Shown: positions 8,622 to 17,552 of the stretch, piece after piece
Position numbering within the stretch: the stretch's first letter is position 1
Layout: every line of letters begins with the position of its first letter
DNA from: Bacteroidales bacterium UBA1410
GTDB lineage: Bacteria > Bacteroidota > Bacteroidia > Bacteroidales > Dysgonomonadaceae
Assembly (NCBI GenBank): GCA_002305015.1
Contig: DBPW01000013.1
Span: 1-60,973, forward strand
DNA: 60,973 nucleotides
Reading direction: 5' to 3'
Notes under the pieces: generated by a model
Database searches by the model: none
The model's input: the letters and a program-made list of their open reading frames with translations, nothing else
What the model was told of the DNA's origin: nothing
Position numbers and translations under genes: made by a program

Positions 8622-10307
8622 TTACCCTTTTTTGCCGGATGCGGAATCCTTGGCCGGTTGTAAAATACGGCGATAGGTATCGCCATCGCTGAGCACCTCG
8701 ATGGCTTTTCGGTACACGTTATCTCTTTGTAAGGTATAGATGAGTACGCCTTTTTTGTAGTAATAACGTTTTACGATTTCGTTGGCGATCAGATCCTTGA
8801 TTTCGTCCTTAAAAAGTTCGAGATCACGATTCAAATCAGGAACGAGTTTTGCTTCGAGCGCTTTAAATTCTTCTTCGGCTACATCCATGTAACCTTCAAA
8901 TTTCATGACTTCTTTCAGGGTCTGCATCGTTTTTGCGCTCATCTGATCGTATTTAAAATCTTTCGATTTTACGAATTGCTTGAAGGATTCGTAATCGGCA
9001 TCGGTGAACGCGAACTTGTCGGGGGGCGCAATCGTAGGATGTTTTAAAACCCAATCGGTGACATAATCGAAAATGACATTTCCCATTACCAGGTAATAGG
9101 AGATCCGCCCCAGTTGTTCTTCTTCCACGATGATGTCCGGTGTTATGCCGCCCCCTTCGCGCACTTCACGACCGTTTTTTGTATAGAAAACATGCGTGAG
9201 GCTGTCGGGTATGCGCGCCACACTGCCATCGGGATTGCGGTGTGAATAATCGAGGGTTTGGATGCATCTTCCACTGGGGATGTAGTATTTTGAAGTCGTA
9301 AGTTTGATGCTGCCTCCATAGGGAAGACTGCGGGTAGTTTGCACCAATCCTTTTCCATACGAACGGTTCCCGATGATGACGGCTCTGTCCAGATCCTGAA
9401 GCGATCCCGCAAGGATTTCAGAGGCCGAAGCCGAGCCGGTATCGATGAGCACCGTAATCGGGATCAGCGTATCGAGCGGTTGTTCGTCGGTGCGATATAC
9501 GCGGTCCCATTGTTTCACTTTTCCTTTGGTGGAAACCACTTCCTGACCTTTGGGCACAAACATGTTTACAATGCTGACGGCTTCTTCCAAAATGCCTCCG
9601 CCGTTTCCTCTGAGGTCGATAATAAGGGATTCGGCTCCTTTATTTTTCAGATCGAGAAAAGTACTTCTCACTTCTTTGGCGCTGTTTTCGGTGAAACTTC
9701 CGAAATGGAAATATCCGATATTTCCGTTTACGATATTGGCATAGGTAACGGGGTGGATGGTGATTTTTTCGCGAACAATTTTCACAACGAGGGGTTTATT
9801 TTCGCCGGGACGTTGAATTTTCACCTTGACTGTTGTGCCCGGAATGCCCCTTAATGCATTGCTTACCTCCTGAACCGTTGCTTTCCGCATATCTTTATCG
9901 TCGACTTCCAGAATAATATCGCCGGCTTTCAACCCGGCTTTTGCCGCCGGTAGTCCTTCGTAGGGTTCGTTGACGATGACATGCCCGTCTTTATACGAGA
10001 TCACGGCTCCGATTCCTGCATATTCGCCGGTAGTCATGAATCGAAAATCGTCCATATCTTCTTCGGAGTAATATTCGGTGTAAGGATCGAGCCCGGAGAG
10101 CATGTTTCGGATGGTACCCTGCATCAGACTATCCACTTTTATGCTGTCGACATAAAACATGTCCAATTCTTTCAATACGGAGTTGAAGATGTCGATATTT
10201 TTATTGATGTCGAAATAACGTTGATTTTTATTCGGTTGTAGCGTAGTCTGTGCCGGAAGGTACAGCCAGATAAAGGAAATAAGAATTGTAAAAAGAGTTT
10301 TTTTCAT
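8622..10307 (-). CDS. S41 carboxy-terminal processing protease
   Basis: Periplasmic serine protease of the CtpA/Prc family, 561 residues from the ATG giving MKKTLFTILIS, which starts a signal peptide ending near LPAQ. A PDZ domain covers about 95-180 (YAGIGAV, then GLPAAKAGLKAGDIIL). The protease core holds RGNGGG, then the catalytic Ser in GSASASEILAG (about 291-301) and the catalytic Lys in SYGKGLVQ (Lys319). The tail past about 440 is charged and helical, as in Bacteroidetes members. These enzymes trim C-termini of envelope proteins or are activated by TPR lipoproteins; none is adjacent. First gene of a likely two-gene operon with the CapA-like protein. Confidence 0.93.
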   Translation of the reverse strand: MKKTLFTILISFIWLYLPAQTTLQPNKNQRYFDINKNIDIFNSVLKELDMFYVDSIKVDSLMQGTIRNMLSGLDPYTEYYSEEDMDDFRFMTTGEYAGIGAVISYKDGHVIVNEPYEGLPAAKAGLKAGDIILEVDDKDMRKATVQEVSNALRGIPGTTVKVKIQRPGENKPLVVKIVREKITIHPVTYANIVNGNIGYFHFGSFTENSAKEVRSTFLDLKNKGAESLIIDLRGNGGGILEEAVSIVNMFVPKGQEVVSTKGKVKQWDRVYRTDEQPLDTLIPITVLIDTGSASASEILAGSLQDLDRAVIIGNRSYGKGLVQTTRSLPYGGSIKLTTSKYYIPSGRCIQTLDYSHRNPDGSVARIPDSLTHVFYTKNGREVREGGGITPDIIVEEEQLGRISYYLVMGNVIFDYVTDWVLKHPTIAPPDKFAFTDADYESFKQFVKSKDFKYDQMSAKTMQTLKEVMKFEGYMDVAEEEFKALEAKLVPDLNRDLELFKDEIKDLIANEIVKRYYYKKGVLIYTLQRDNVYRKAIEVLSDGDTYRRILQPAKDSASGKKG

Positions 10308-10483
10308 CTGCCTGATTTTATGAGTTTGCTTCACATTTGAATGGTTAATGGTGTTTGTAGAAAAATTGCTTTTTCTTTATCGGCAAAGAAACGAATTTTT
10401 TGTGAAATTAGAGGAATGTTTTCGTTATATGTTTTTAAAAATGTATTCATGACTTCGAATATTCTGTATCTTTACGGCGTTTT

Positions 10484-10909
10484 ATGGGAAAGTGGCAGTC
10501 AATAAACCGATATTTACGGCATTTACTCCTTCCGGGAGCAATAGGTGCGATTATTTTTCTGGGGACTTGCATTTTGAGTTCAGAGCAGGTGCCGGACTTG
10601 CCTCCTGTGCTTCCGTGGGATAAGATGGTTCATGCCGGTATGTTTTTTGTGTTGTCCGCGGTTTGTTATTACGATTATTATCATCTTTTTAATGGGAATG
10701 TGAATCGGAACAAATGGATTTTTTGGTGTTTCTTCATTCCTGTGATTTATGGGGCAGGCATCGAATTGCTGCAGCAATTTGTGTTTACTTCTCGTAGTGC
10801 CGAATGGGGTGATTTTATTGCCGATGTAATCGGTGCGTTTATAGCTACCGTCGGAGCAATTTACTATCTTAACTATCGAAATAAACCAAAAAAGACGTTA
10901 TCTTTGTAG
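10484..10909 (+). CDS. VanZ-like membrane protein
   Basis: 141 residues with four predicted membrane helices. The VanZ-like pattern is clear: DKMVHAGMFFVLS at about 45-57, and GAGIELLQQF with the acidic EWGDFIADVIGA at about 90-117. Family members include VanZ of teicoplanin resistance, but most are conserved membrane proteins without known function, so a resistance role should not be assumed. A likely -7 box TATCTTTA lies at 10467-10474. Confidence 0.82.
   Translation: MGKWQSINRYLRHLLLPGAIGAIIFLGTCILSSEQVPDLPPVLPWDKMVHAGMFFVLSAVCYYDYYHLFNGNVNRNKWIFWCFFIPVIYGAGIELLQQFVFTSRSAEWGDFIADVIGAFIATVGAIYYLNYRNKPKKTLSL
10899..10906 (+). promoter_or_regulatory. -7 element TATCTTTG before the DUF4870 gene
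   Basis: Exact TAnnTTTG match overlapping the end of the VanZ-like gene, about 100 bases ahead of the start at 11008. No clear -33 TTTG is found at 19 bases. It suggests a separate transcript for the DUF4870/FtsE-like pair with a leader of about 95 bases. Confidence 0.42.
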
Positions 10910-11007
10910 CCATACGGAAAATTACGATTAAATGCATCCTTTATGAACAAAAATTCCGCATATCCGGTTACCCATCCAACGATTAACAACCTAAAAACAA
11001 TGTCGCT

Positions 11008-11478
11008 ATGAAATACGAAGATTTAAAAATTCTGGCCGAATTAAAAGAAAAAGGCAGCATTACCGAGGAAGAATACGAGCGCGAAAAAGCAAAAATATTG
11101 AACGAGGAGGAGAAGTCCGGCTCTTCGGGAGGTTTCAGAAAACCCTTATTCGGACTGGATGAAAAATCATACCTTACGTTGATGCATATTTCTCAGCTTG
11201 CGGGATTTCTGGCTCCTTTGATTGGGTTTATCATCCCTCTTATTATGTGGATTACCAATAAAGAGGAGAATCCCAAGGTGGACAAGCACGGAAAAAACAT
11301 CATGAATTTCATCATCAGCTTTGTTATTTATACGGCAATCCTTTGTATTACCATCATCGGCATTCCGTTGGCCGTTGTGGTAGGTATTCTTTATATCGTA
11401 TTTGTTATTATCGCGGCGATTAAAGTCAACAATGGCGAAGATTGGAAGTACCCGTTGACGATAGAATTTATTAAATGA
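11008..11478 (+). CDS. SHOCT-like plus DUF4870 membrane protein
   Basis: 156 residues. The N-terminal 35 residues form a SHOCT-like helical hairpin (LKILAELKEKGSITEEEYEREK), often an oligomerisation or membrane-targeting element. Residues about 50-150 are a DUF4870/Tic20-like unit with three hydrophobic helices and a polar loop containing HGKNIMNF. The role is unknown. Only six bases separate it from the FtsE-like ATPase, so the two are probably co-transcribed, though no functional link is established. Confidence 0.82.
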   Translation: MKYEDLKILAELKEKGSITEEEYEREKAKILNEEEKSGSSGGFRKPLFGLDEKSYLTLMHISQLAGFLAPLIGFIIPLIMWITNKEENPKVDKHGKNIMNFIISFVIYTAILCITIIGIPLAVVVGILYIVFVIIAAIKVNNGEDWKYPLTIEFIK

Positions 11479-11484
11479 TGTCAG

Positions 11485-12165
11485 ATGAGTGAAGAATTAC
11501 TTGTAAAATACACGGATGTAGTTCTTAACAGGGAGGAAAACACGATTTTGCGCGATGTGAATCTCACGGTCAATCGGGGTGATTTTCTTTACATAATCGG
11601 AAAGGTCGGCTCAGGAAAGAGTACCCTGCTGAAGAGTATGTATGCCGAAATCCCCATCGAGTCGGGCGATGCACAGGTATTTGAATATCAATTACAAAAA
11701 ATAAAACGCAATCAAATTCCTTATTTGCGACGCAAAATTGGTATTGTATTTCAGGATTTTCAATTGCTTATCGATCGATCCGTAGAAAAAAATCTGGAGT
11801 TCGTGCTTCGTGCCACGGGTTGGAAAAACAAAAAGATGATCGAAGATCGTATTCACGAAGTGTTGGTACAGGTAGGGATGCAAAACAAGACTTACAAAAT
11901 GCCCCACGAACTGTCGGGTGGCGAACAGCAACGCATTGTGATAGCTCGTGCCTTACTCAATTCGCCGCCATTGATTTTGGCCGATGAACCAACAGGAAAT
12001 CTCGATCCCGAAACGGGAAGCCAAATCGTCGCCCTATTGCAGTCGATTTCCGAGAAAGGTACGGCTGTAATCATGTCCACACACAATTATTCGATTGTAA
12101 AGACATTTCCCGGAAAAATCATGCGGTGCGAAAATATGCATTTAATCGATATGAATGCAGTGTAA
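11485..12165 (+). CDS. ftsE: FtsE-like ABC transporter ATPase
   Basis: A 226-residue ABC ATPase. Walker A GKVGSGKST at 39-47, Q-loop VFQDFQLL, ABC signature LSGGEQQR at 143-150, Walker B LILADEPT at 163-170, and switch His in MSTHNY. Length and motifs fit the FtsE/LolD/MacB-type group. FtsE works with FtsX to activate septal peptidoglycan hydrolases. No ftsX or other permease gene adjoins it here, so the partner must be elsewhere and the FtsE name rests on resemblance to Bacteroidetes FtsE alone. Confidence 0.8.
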   Translation: MSEELLVKYTDVVLNREENTILRDVNLTVNRGDFLYIIGKVGSGKSTLLKSMYAEIPIESGDAQVFEYQLQKIKRNQIPYLRRKIGIVFQDFQLLIDRSVEKNLEFVLRATGWKNKKMIEDRIHEVLVQVGMQNKTYKMPHELSGGEQQRIVIARALLNSPPLILADEPTGNLDPETGSQIVALLQSISEKGTAVIMSTHNYSIVKTFPGKIMRCENMHLIDMNAV

Positions 12166-12259
12166 CAAATCTAATTGTCATGAAATGATGATTAATAACT
12201 CTAAAAAATATTTTCCGTGATGATGTTATCCTTGTGTTCTTTTACGTTGATAGAATAAA

Positions 12260-12823
12260 ATGCAAGATAATAAGAAGAAATTTGAAGATATAACTATTCA
12301 AAAATTTGAAAATTTCTATTTACAGCAAGCCCCAAAATTAATTTTTTATGCTCGAAAATTCGTAGATGATTTTTTGGCAGAAGATATTGTTCACGATGTG
12401 TTTCTAAAAATCTGGATGGAAACACCGGATATTGATTTGTGCGAAGAAAACAATCCCTATTTTTTTCGTATGGTACGAAATGCCTGTTTCGATTTTCTTA
12501 AACATAAAGCGGTAGAAGAAAGTTTTTGGGATAAAGCGTTGAATGAGTTGAAAATGGAGGAATTGGAATGGGCCGATTCGTATGAAACCTTTGTCGAGCA
12601 AGAAGATAAAATAAATATCGTTTATGCTGTTATTGACCAACTTCCGCTAAAATGTAAGGAAATATTTGTAAAAGCGTATTTAGAAGAACAAAAGCATTCC
12701 GATATTGCCTCTCAACTTAATATTTCCGTAAGAACGGTTGACACACAGATTTATAAAGCCTTAAAGATAATACGTGATCATTTACTCCCTATCTTGGTTT
12801 TATTATTTTTTCTCTTTTCGTAA
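12260..12823 (+). CDS. ECF RNA polymerase sigma-70 factor
   Basis: 187 residues with sigma region 2 (AEDIVHDVFLKIW near 41-53) and region 4 (LPLKCKEIF followed by the helix-turn-helix DIASQLNISVRTVDTQIYKAL). A hydrophobic tail LLPILVLLFFLFS ends the protein, as in many Bacteroidetes SusCD-linked sigma factors. It should be held by the adjacent FecR anti-sigma factor and released on substrate signalling through the STN domain of the SusC protein. Its target is most likely the susCD pair 1.3 kb downstream. Codon use is more A+T-rich than in the flanking housekeeping genes. Confidence 0.93.
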   Translation: MQDNKKKFEDITIQKFENFYLQQAPKLIFYARKFVDDFLAEDIVHDVFLKIWMETPDIDLCEENNPYFFRMVRNACFDFLKHKAVEESFWDKALNELKMEELEWADSYETFVEQEDKINIVYAVIDQLPLKCKEIFVKAYLEEQKHSDIASQLNISVRTVDTQIYKALKIIRDHLLPILVLLFFLFS

Positions 12824-12941
12824 TATTTTTATAAATTTCTTCGAAAAAGAATACGTAGTTTCTTTTTTTTAATCGTATATATTTAAAAGTGTTATTATCC
12901 CGATTGTATAAGTGGGTAAATAAGTTGAATATTCGATTTAA

Positions 12942-13958
12942 ATGAAAAATATACAGCAAATCATTGTACACGTATTACAAAATGAGGTTTCTGAGGAAGA
13001 AATGGTCGTTTTTTTGGATTGGTTTCATTCTTCTCGAGAAAACAAAGATTTGTTTTTTCAACTGAAGAATATATATGATCACCGGAAAGGCGGTTTGATG
13101 CCGGATAGTGATGAAATGGAAGCGAGTTGGAACAGACTCATCCAAAAATTGGAGAATAACTCCTGGCACATCTTTCCATCTGCAACTACAAAAAGTAATC
13201 ATGTAAAATTGAGTCGATGGCAGGCAGTAGCGGCTATTTTTGCAGGGTTATTGATTATCGGCGCTTCGTTGTTTTATGGCCGGATGAAACAAAACTCCGT
13301 ATGGGTTGAGGTGCGGACAACCTCTTCTGATCGACTTCAAATCGTTCATTTACCTGACGGTTCTTCTGTGCAACTGAATGTGTGTTCTTTTCTGAAATAT
13401 CCAAAAAAATTTACAGGGAAAAAGCGTCAAGTTTACCTTGATGGAGAGGCCATATTTGATGTGAAAAACGATGGAAGGTCTTTTGAAGTGCAAAGTGACA
13501 AACAACAAATCGTTGTGTTAGGAACGCAGTTTAATGTGATGGATTATTCAAAGGATTCGTATGCAGTTACAACACTGATTCATGGGAAAATTGAACTGAA
13601 AACTTTTGATGAGTCCAATAATATAAAAAATCGGATTGTATTAACTCCTAAGCAGCAAGTGCTGTTGGATAAAAATGCCGAATATGTAACACTGAGTGAG
13701 GTTGATACCGATGATATAATGTCATGGACAACGGGAATATATTCGTTTGAAGATGTACCTTTAGAACAAATTTCGGGGCGGTTGGAAAAGATGTTCGATG
13801 TAACCATTGTTATTCCTGACGAAAAAAGTAGAAAAGAAAAATATACCGGTAAATTTTCTTCATCACAAGCTATCGAGGAAATTGTACAGATTATCAATTT
13901 TAAAGGACAATTCGAATATCATTTTCGAAATGATACGATTGTTTTGCAAAGAAAGTGA
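12942..13958 (+). CDS. FecR family anti-sigma factor
   Basis: 338-residue inner-membrane anti-sigma factor. Cytoplasmic N-terminus of about 90 residues, one membrane span at about 94-113, then the periplasmic FecR domain (LPDGSSVQLN, and YLDGEAIFDV near 165-174) and a C-terminal DUF4974-type module from about 262 (YSFEDVPLEQISGRLEKMFD). In the family, contact between the periplasmic part and the SusC N-terminal STN domain releases or activates the cognate ECF sigma. Placed 118 bases after its sigma factor and 196 bases before susC, the standard order. Confidence 0.93.
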   Translation: MKNIQQIIVHVLQNEVSEEEMVVFLDWFHSSRENKDLFFQLKNIYDHRKGGLMPDSDEMEASWNRLIQKLENNSWHIFPSATTKSNHVKLSRWQAVAAIFAGLLIIGASLFYGRMKQNSVWVEVRTTSSDRLQIVHLPDGSSVQLNVCSFLKYPKKFTGKKRQVYLDGEAIFDVKNDGRSFEVQSDKQQIVVLGTQFNVMDYSKDSYAVTTLIHGKIELKTFDESNNIKNRIVLTPKQQVLLDKNAEYVTLSEVDTDDIMSWTTGIYSFEDVPLEQISGRLEKMFDVTIVIPDEKSRKEKYTGKFSSSQAIEEIVQIINFKGQFEYHFRNDTIVLQRK

Positions 13959-14154
13959 CCATAAAATGAAGTTGTTAAATTTTATAAAATCAAATTGCTA
14001 TGGGAAAAACATAAGAAGAAGAAAAAAGAATCGGGAATAGCAAGGCTGATTACCCGATTCTCAGCGTTTTTAATCCATTAATCAATAACCGTTCCTCCAT
14101 GTCTGCAAACTATCGGAACAGTTATATATAACTCAATCAAAAACACGCAAATAT

Positions 14155-17100
14155 ATGAATAAATTACGAATCTTACTTAAGTTTCCGGCAAGGAAAGTAT
14201 TTTTGACTATGAAATGTATTGTTGCCTTTTTGCTGATCGGCATGTGTAATGCTTTTGCCACAGGATATGCTCAGAGCGAAAAAATAACCATTAAAGCAAA
14301 CGATGCTACCCTTAAAGAAGTGATATCCATTATCGAGAAACAGTCGGACTATGTTTTTTTCTATCAAAACGAAGATATCGATCATTCTCTTCACTTTGAT
14401 ATCGATTCAAAAAATCAAGATATTAAAGAGATTCTCGATCGATTGGTCGCTAGCACATCCCTTTCCTACAAAATATCAGGAAAATATATTTTTCTCGAAA
14501 GAACAGCAAAGGGGAATAGCGTTCGACAGCAAAATAATAGAACTATAACCGGCCGAGTATATGATACGAAAGGAGAGTTATTGATAGGGGTTAACGTTGT
14601 TGAAGTGGGTACCACTAACGGTACTGTTACCGATATAAATGGTACGTACCGCATTTCGGTGACTACTTCTAAGCCCGTTTTAAAATTTACTTATATCGGT
14701 TTTAAAGAAAAAGAAGTACCTGTGGGAAGTGGAAATATATTGGATGTGCAATTGGAAGAGGATGTAAGTGAATTGCAAGAAGTGGTAGTAGTTGGACATG
14801 GGACGCAAAAAAAGGTTTCTGTTGTGGGTTCAATTACCACGATTAAACCGGAAGAATTGCAAATAGGGACAACACGATCCATAAGTAACAATTTGGCAGG
14901 ACAATTAGCTGGAATTATCGGTGTACAAAGATCAGGTGAACCGGGTTACGATAATTCGCAATTCTGGATTCGGGGAATTTCTTCTTTTGCAGGTAATAAT
15001 AACCCTTTGATATTGGTGGATGGTATAGAGCGTTCATTAAATAATATCGATCCTGCAGAGATTGAGTCGTTTTCTGTTTTAAAAGATGCGGCAGCAAGTG
15101 CTGTATATGGTGTTAGAGGTGCTAATGGGGTAATTATCATTACTACAAAAAGAGGTCAAATTGGCAAACCGGCTATAAATGTTAGGGTTGAGCAAGCAGC
15201 TACTGCATTAGGAAAATTGCCTACTTTTATCGGCTCGACTGAATATTTGTCACTTTTAAATGAAATTGCAATTGATGAAGGAAAACCTATTCGGTATGCT
15301 GAAGAAGTTATAGAAAAATATCGTACCGGAGAGGATCCGGAGTTGTATCCGAATGTGAATTGGATTGATGCTATTACAGATGACTTTGGATATAACACAA
15401 GGGCAAATTTGACGGTTTCCGGAGGAAGTGATGTGCTGCGTTATTCGTTAGTCACATCTTACTATGGAGAAAAAGGAATTATTACCCGAGATAAAAGCCA
15501 AGAGTGGGACTCCTCATCAAGATTAAATCGCTATAATGTCCGTTCGAACGTAGATGTAAATATTACACCTACGACTTTATTTCGCGTGAATATTGGAGGT
15601 TATTTACAGGAAAGGACAAGGTCACCTCAAAGCGTAGATGATTTATTCAACTTGGCTTTTGATACACCTCCATTTGTTCATCCTACAATTTATTCTTCTG
15701 GAGAAATTCCTGTTGTTCCTGAAAGGGCTAATCCGTGGGCGTTGGCTACTCAATTAGGATACGAGACTTTTAGTCATAATCAAATCGAATCTTCGGCCTC
15801 CATGGAACAAGATCTCAAATTCTTTTTACCGGGTTTAAAAGCCCGAATTTTATTCTCTTTCGATCGTTATTCCGGAAATGGCGTTCAACGGAGCAAATCT
15901 CCCGATTATTATAATCCTGCAGTAGGAAGGAAAGACGATGGCTCCTTAGATCTTGTCATCTATCGGTATGGACAATCATTTTTAGGTCATAGTACCTCTG
16001 CCGAATGGGGTAATAAAAGCACTTACCTGGAAGGTTCTTTAAATTATGATCAAATTTTCGATGAAAAACATGCTATCGGTCTAATGTTTTTATATAATCA
16101 ACGAAGTTTTGAAGATGGGAGTGCCTTACCTTATAGAAATCAAGGAATTGCTGCGAGGGCATCCTATACCTTTGATAATAAATATGTGGGTGAATTTAAT
16201 TTTGGATATAATGGCTCGGAGAATTTTGCCAAAGGGAATCGATTTGGCTTTTTTCCTTCAGTTGCTTTAGGATGGATTTTGTCTGAAGAAGCTTTTATGG
16301 AGCCATACCAGAAGACTTTTTCAAAAATAAAATTAAGAGCTTCCTATGGATTGGTTGGAAATGATCAATTGGGCCAGAATAGGGGAGATTATCGTTTTGC
16401 CTATTTGACAACGATTGGAGATACCGGAGGATATAGTTGGGGTGTAGACAATGATTATGGGCGTTCCGGTCGTTGGGAAGGACAGGTAGGTGTGCAGAAT
16501 CTTACCTGGGAAAAAGTGAAAAAGGCAAATGTGGGTGTAGAATTAGGTTTATGGAATAGCATCGAGTTACAGTTTGATGCTTTTAAGGATCATCGTTATG
16601 ATATATTCATGCAGCGAAGGACTATTCCTGCTTCGGCCGGATTTATTCAAACACCGTTTGCTAATTATGGAAAGGTAGATAATCGAGGGATAGACGTTTC
16701 ATTAACAGCAAACAAACAAGTTACAAGAGATTTTCAGTTTGTAATGAGAGGTACGTTTACTTATGCTAAAAACGAGATTACAGAGCAGGACGAGCCTTTG
16801 GGTGTAATCGGTACCAACCGGTCTCGGACAGGACATCCGATAGGTCAGATATTTGGATTGATTGATGACGGCCTTTTTACGGATGACGATTTCGTTACAA
16901 ATGAAAGCGGTGAATTGGAATTAGCTCCGGGCATACCTAAGCATACATTCGCACCGGTAAGACCGGGTGATATCAAATATAAAGACATCAATGATGATGG
17001 AGTAATCAATTCATTGGATCAATGTCCTATTGGAGGTACAGAAGATCCGCAGATTGTATATGGGTTTGGTGCAAGTATATTGTACAAACAGATCGATTTC

Positions 17101-17532
17101 AGTTTCTTTTTTCAAGGGAATGGAAAAACGTATCGTGTAATTGGAGGCAATAATTTTATTCCGGGAAGCGGAGATGCTTCCATGGGAAATATTTATGACA
17201 ATTATAAGGATCGATGGACTGTGGATAATCCATCCCAAGATGCATTTTGGCCGCGTTTATCGAGTTATAATCATGCCAATAATACCCAATCCTCAACGTG
17301 GTGGTTAAAAGATATGAGCATGTTGCGTTTAAAAAATATTGAAATAGGTTATAGTTTTCCCAAACAAACTGTATTGCCTAATTATATTAAAAGCGCGCGT
17401 ATTTTTTTGGCGGGGTCTAATTTACTGCAATTTTCCAAATTCAAATTATGGGACCCGGAAATTGGTTTTTCTAATGGTTTAAGATATCCCATCATGAAAT
17501 CGGCTTCCATAGGTTTAGAAATAGATTTTTAA
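14155..17532 (+). CDS. SusC/RagA-type TonB-dependent outer-membrane transporter with STN domain
   Basis: 1125-residue outer-membrane barrel that imports a ligand delivered by its SusD partner, powered by TonB. Signal peptide ends near residue 40 (FATGYAQS). An STN (secretin/TonB N-terminal) domain at about 44-112 matches a transducer that talks to the FecR protein. A carboxypeptidase-like beta sandwich follows (ITGRVYDTKGELLIGVNV, about 130-147). The TonB-box region (LQEVVVVGHGTQ) and the plug (ILVDGIERSLNNIDP; IESFSVLKDAAASAVYG) are intact, and the protein ends in a proper aromatic beta strand. The substrate cannot be inferred: no hydrolase is in the same transcript. Confidence 0.96.
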   Translation: MNKLRILLKFPARKVFLTMKCIVAFLLIGMCNAFATGYAQSEKITIKANDATLKEVISIIEKQSDYVFFYQNEDIDHSLHFDIDSKNQDIKEILDRLVASTSLSYKISGKYIFLERTAKGNSVRQQNNRTITGRVYDTKGELLIGVNVVEVGTTNGTVTDINGTYRISVTTSKPVLKFTYIGFKEKEVPVGSGNILDVQLEEDVSELQEVVVVGHGTQKKVSVVGSITTIKPEELQIGTTRSISNNLAGQLAGIIGVQRSGEPGYDNSQFWIRGISSFAGNNNPLILVDGIERSLNNIDPAEIESFSVLKDAAASAVYGVRGANGVIIITTKRGQIGKPAINVRVEQAATALGKLPTFIGSTEYLSLLNEIAIDEGKPIRYAEEVIEKYRTGEDPELYPNVNWIDAITDDFGYNTRANLTVSGGSDVLRYSLVTSYYGEKGIITRDKSQEWDSSSRLNRYNVRSNVDVNITPTTLFRVNIGGYLQERTRSPQSVDDLFNLAFDTPPFVHPTIYSSGEIPVVPERANPWALATQLGYETFSHNQIESSASMEQDLKFFLPGLKARILFSFDRYSGNGVQRSKSPDYYNPAVGRKDDGSLDLVIYRYGQSFLGHSTSAEWGNKSTYLEGSLNYDQIFDEKHAIGLMFLYNQRSFEDGSALPYRNQGIAARASYTFDNKYVGEFNFGYNGSENFAKGNRFGFFPSVALGWILSEEAFMEPYQKTFSKIKLRASYGLVGNDQLGQNRGDYRFAYLTTIGDTGGYSWGVDNDYGRSGRWEGQVGVQNLTWEKVKKANVGVELGLWNSIELQFDAFKDHRYDIFMQRRTIPASAGFIQTPFANYGKVDNRGIDVSLTANKQVTRDFQFVMRGTFTYAKNEITEQDEPLGVIGTNRSRTGHPIGQIFGLIDDGLFTDDDFVTNESGELELAPGIPKHTFAPVRPGDIKYKDINDDGVINSLDQCPIGGTEDPQIVYGFGASILYKQIDFSFFFQGNGKTYRVIGGNNFIPGSGDASMGNIYDNYKDRWTVDNPSQDAFWPRLSSYNHANNTQSSTWWLKDMSMLRLKNIEIGYSFPKQTVLPNYIKSARIFLAGSNLLQFSKFKLWDPEIGFSNGLRYPIMKSASIGLEIDF

Positions 17533-17552
17533 TACATAATATAAATCGAAAA

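Noticed and set aside
10484..10909. glycopeptide resistance from the VanZ-like protein
   Set aside because: VanZ-like membrane proteins are common in genomes without van genes, and no vanA-type gene is present.
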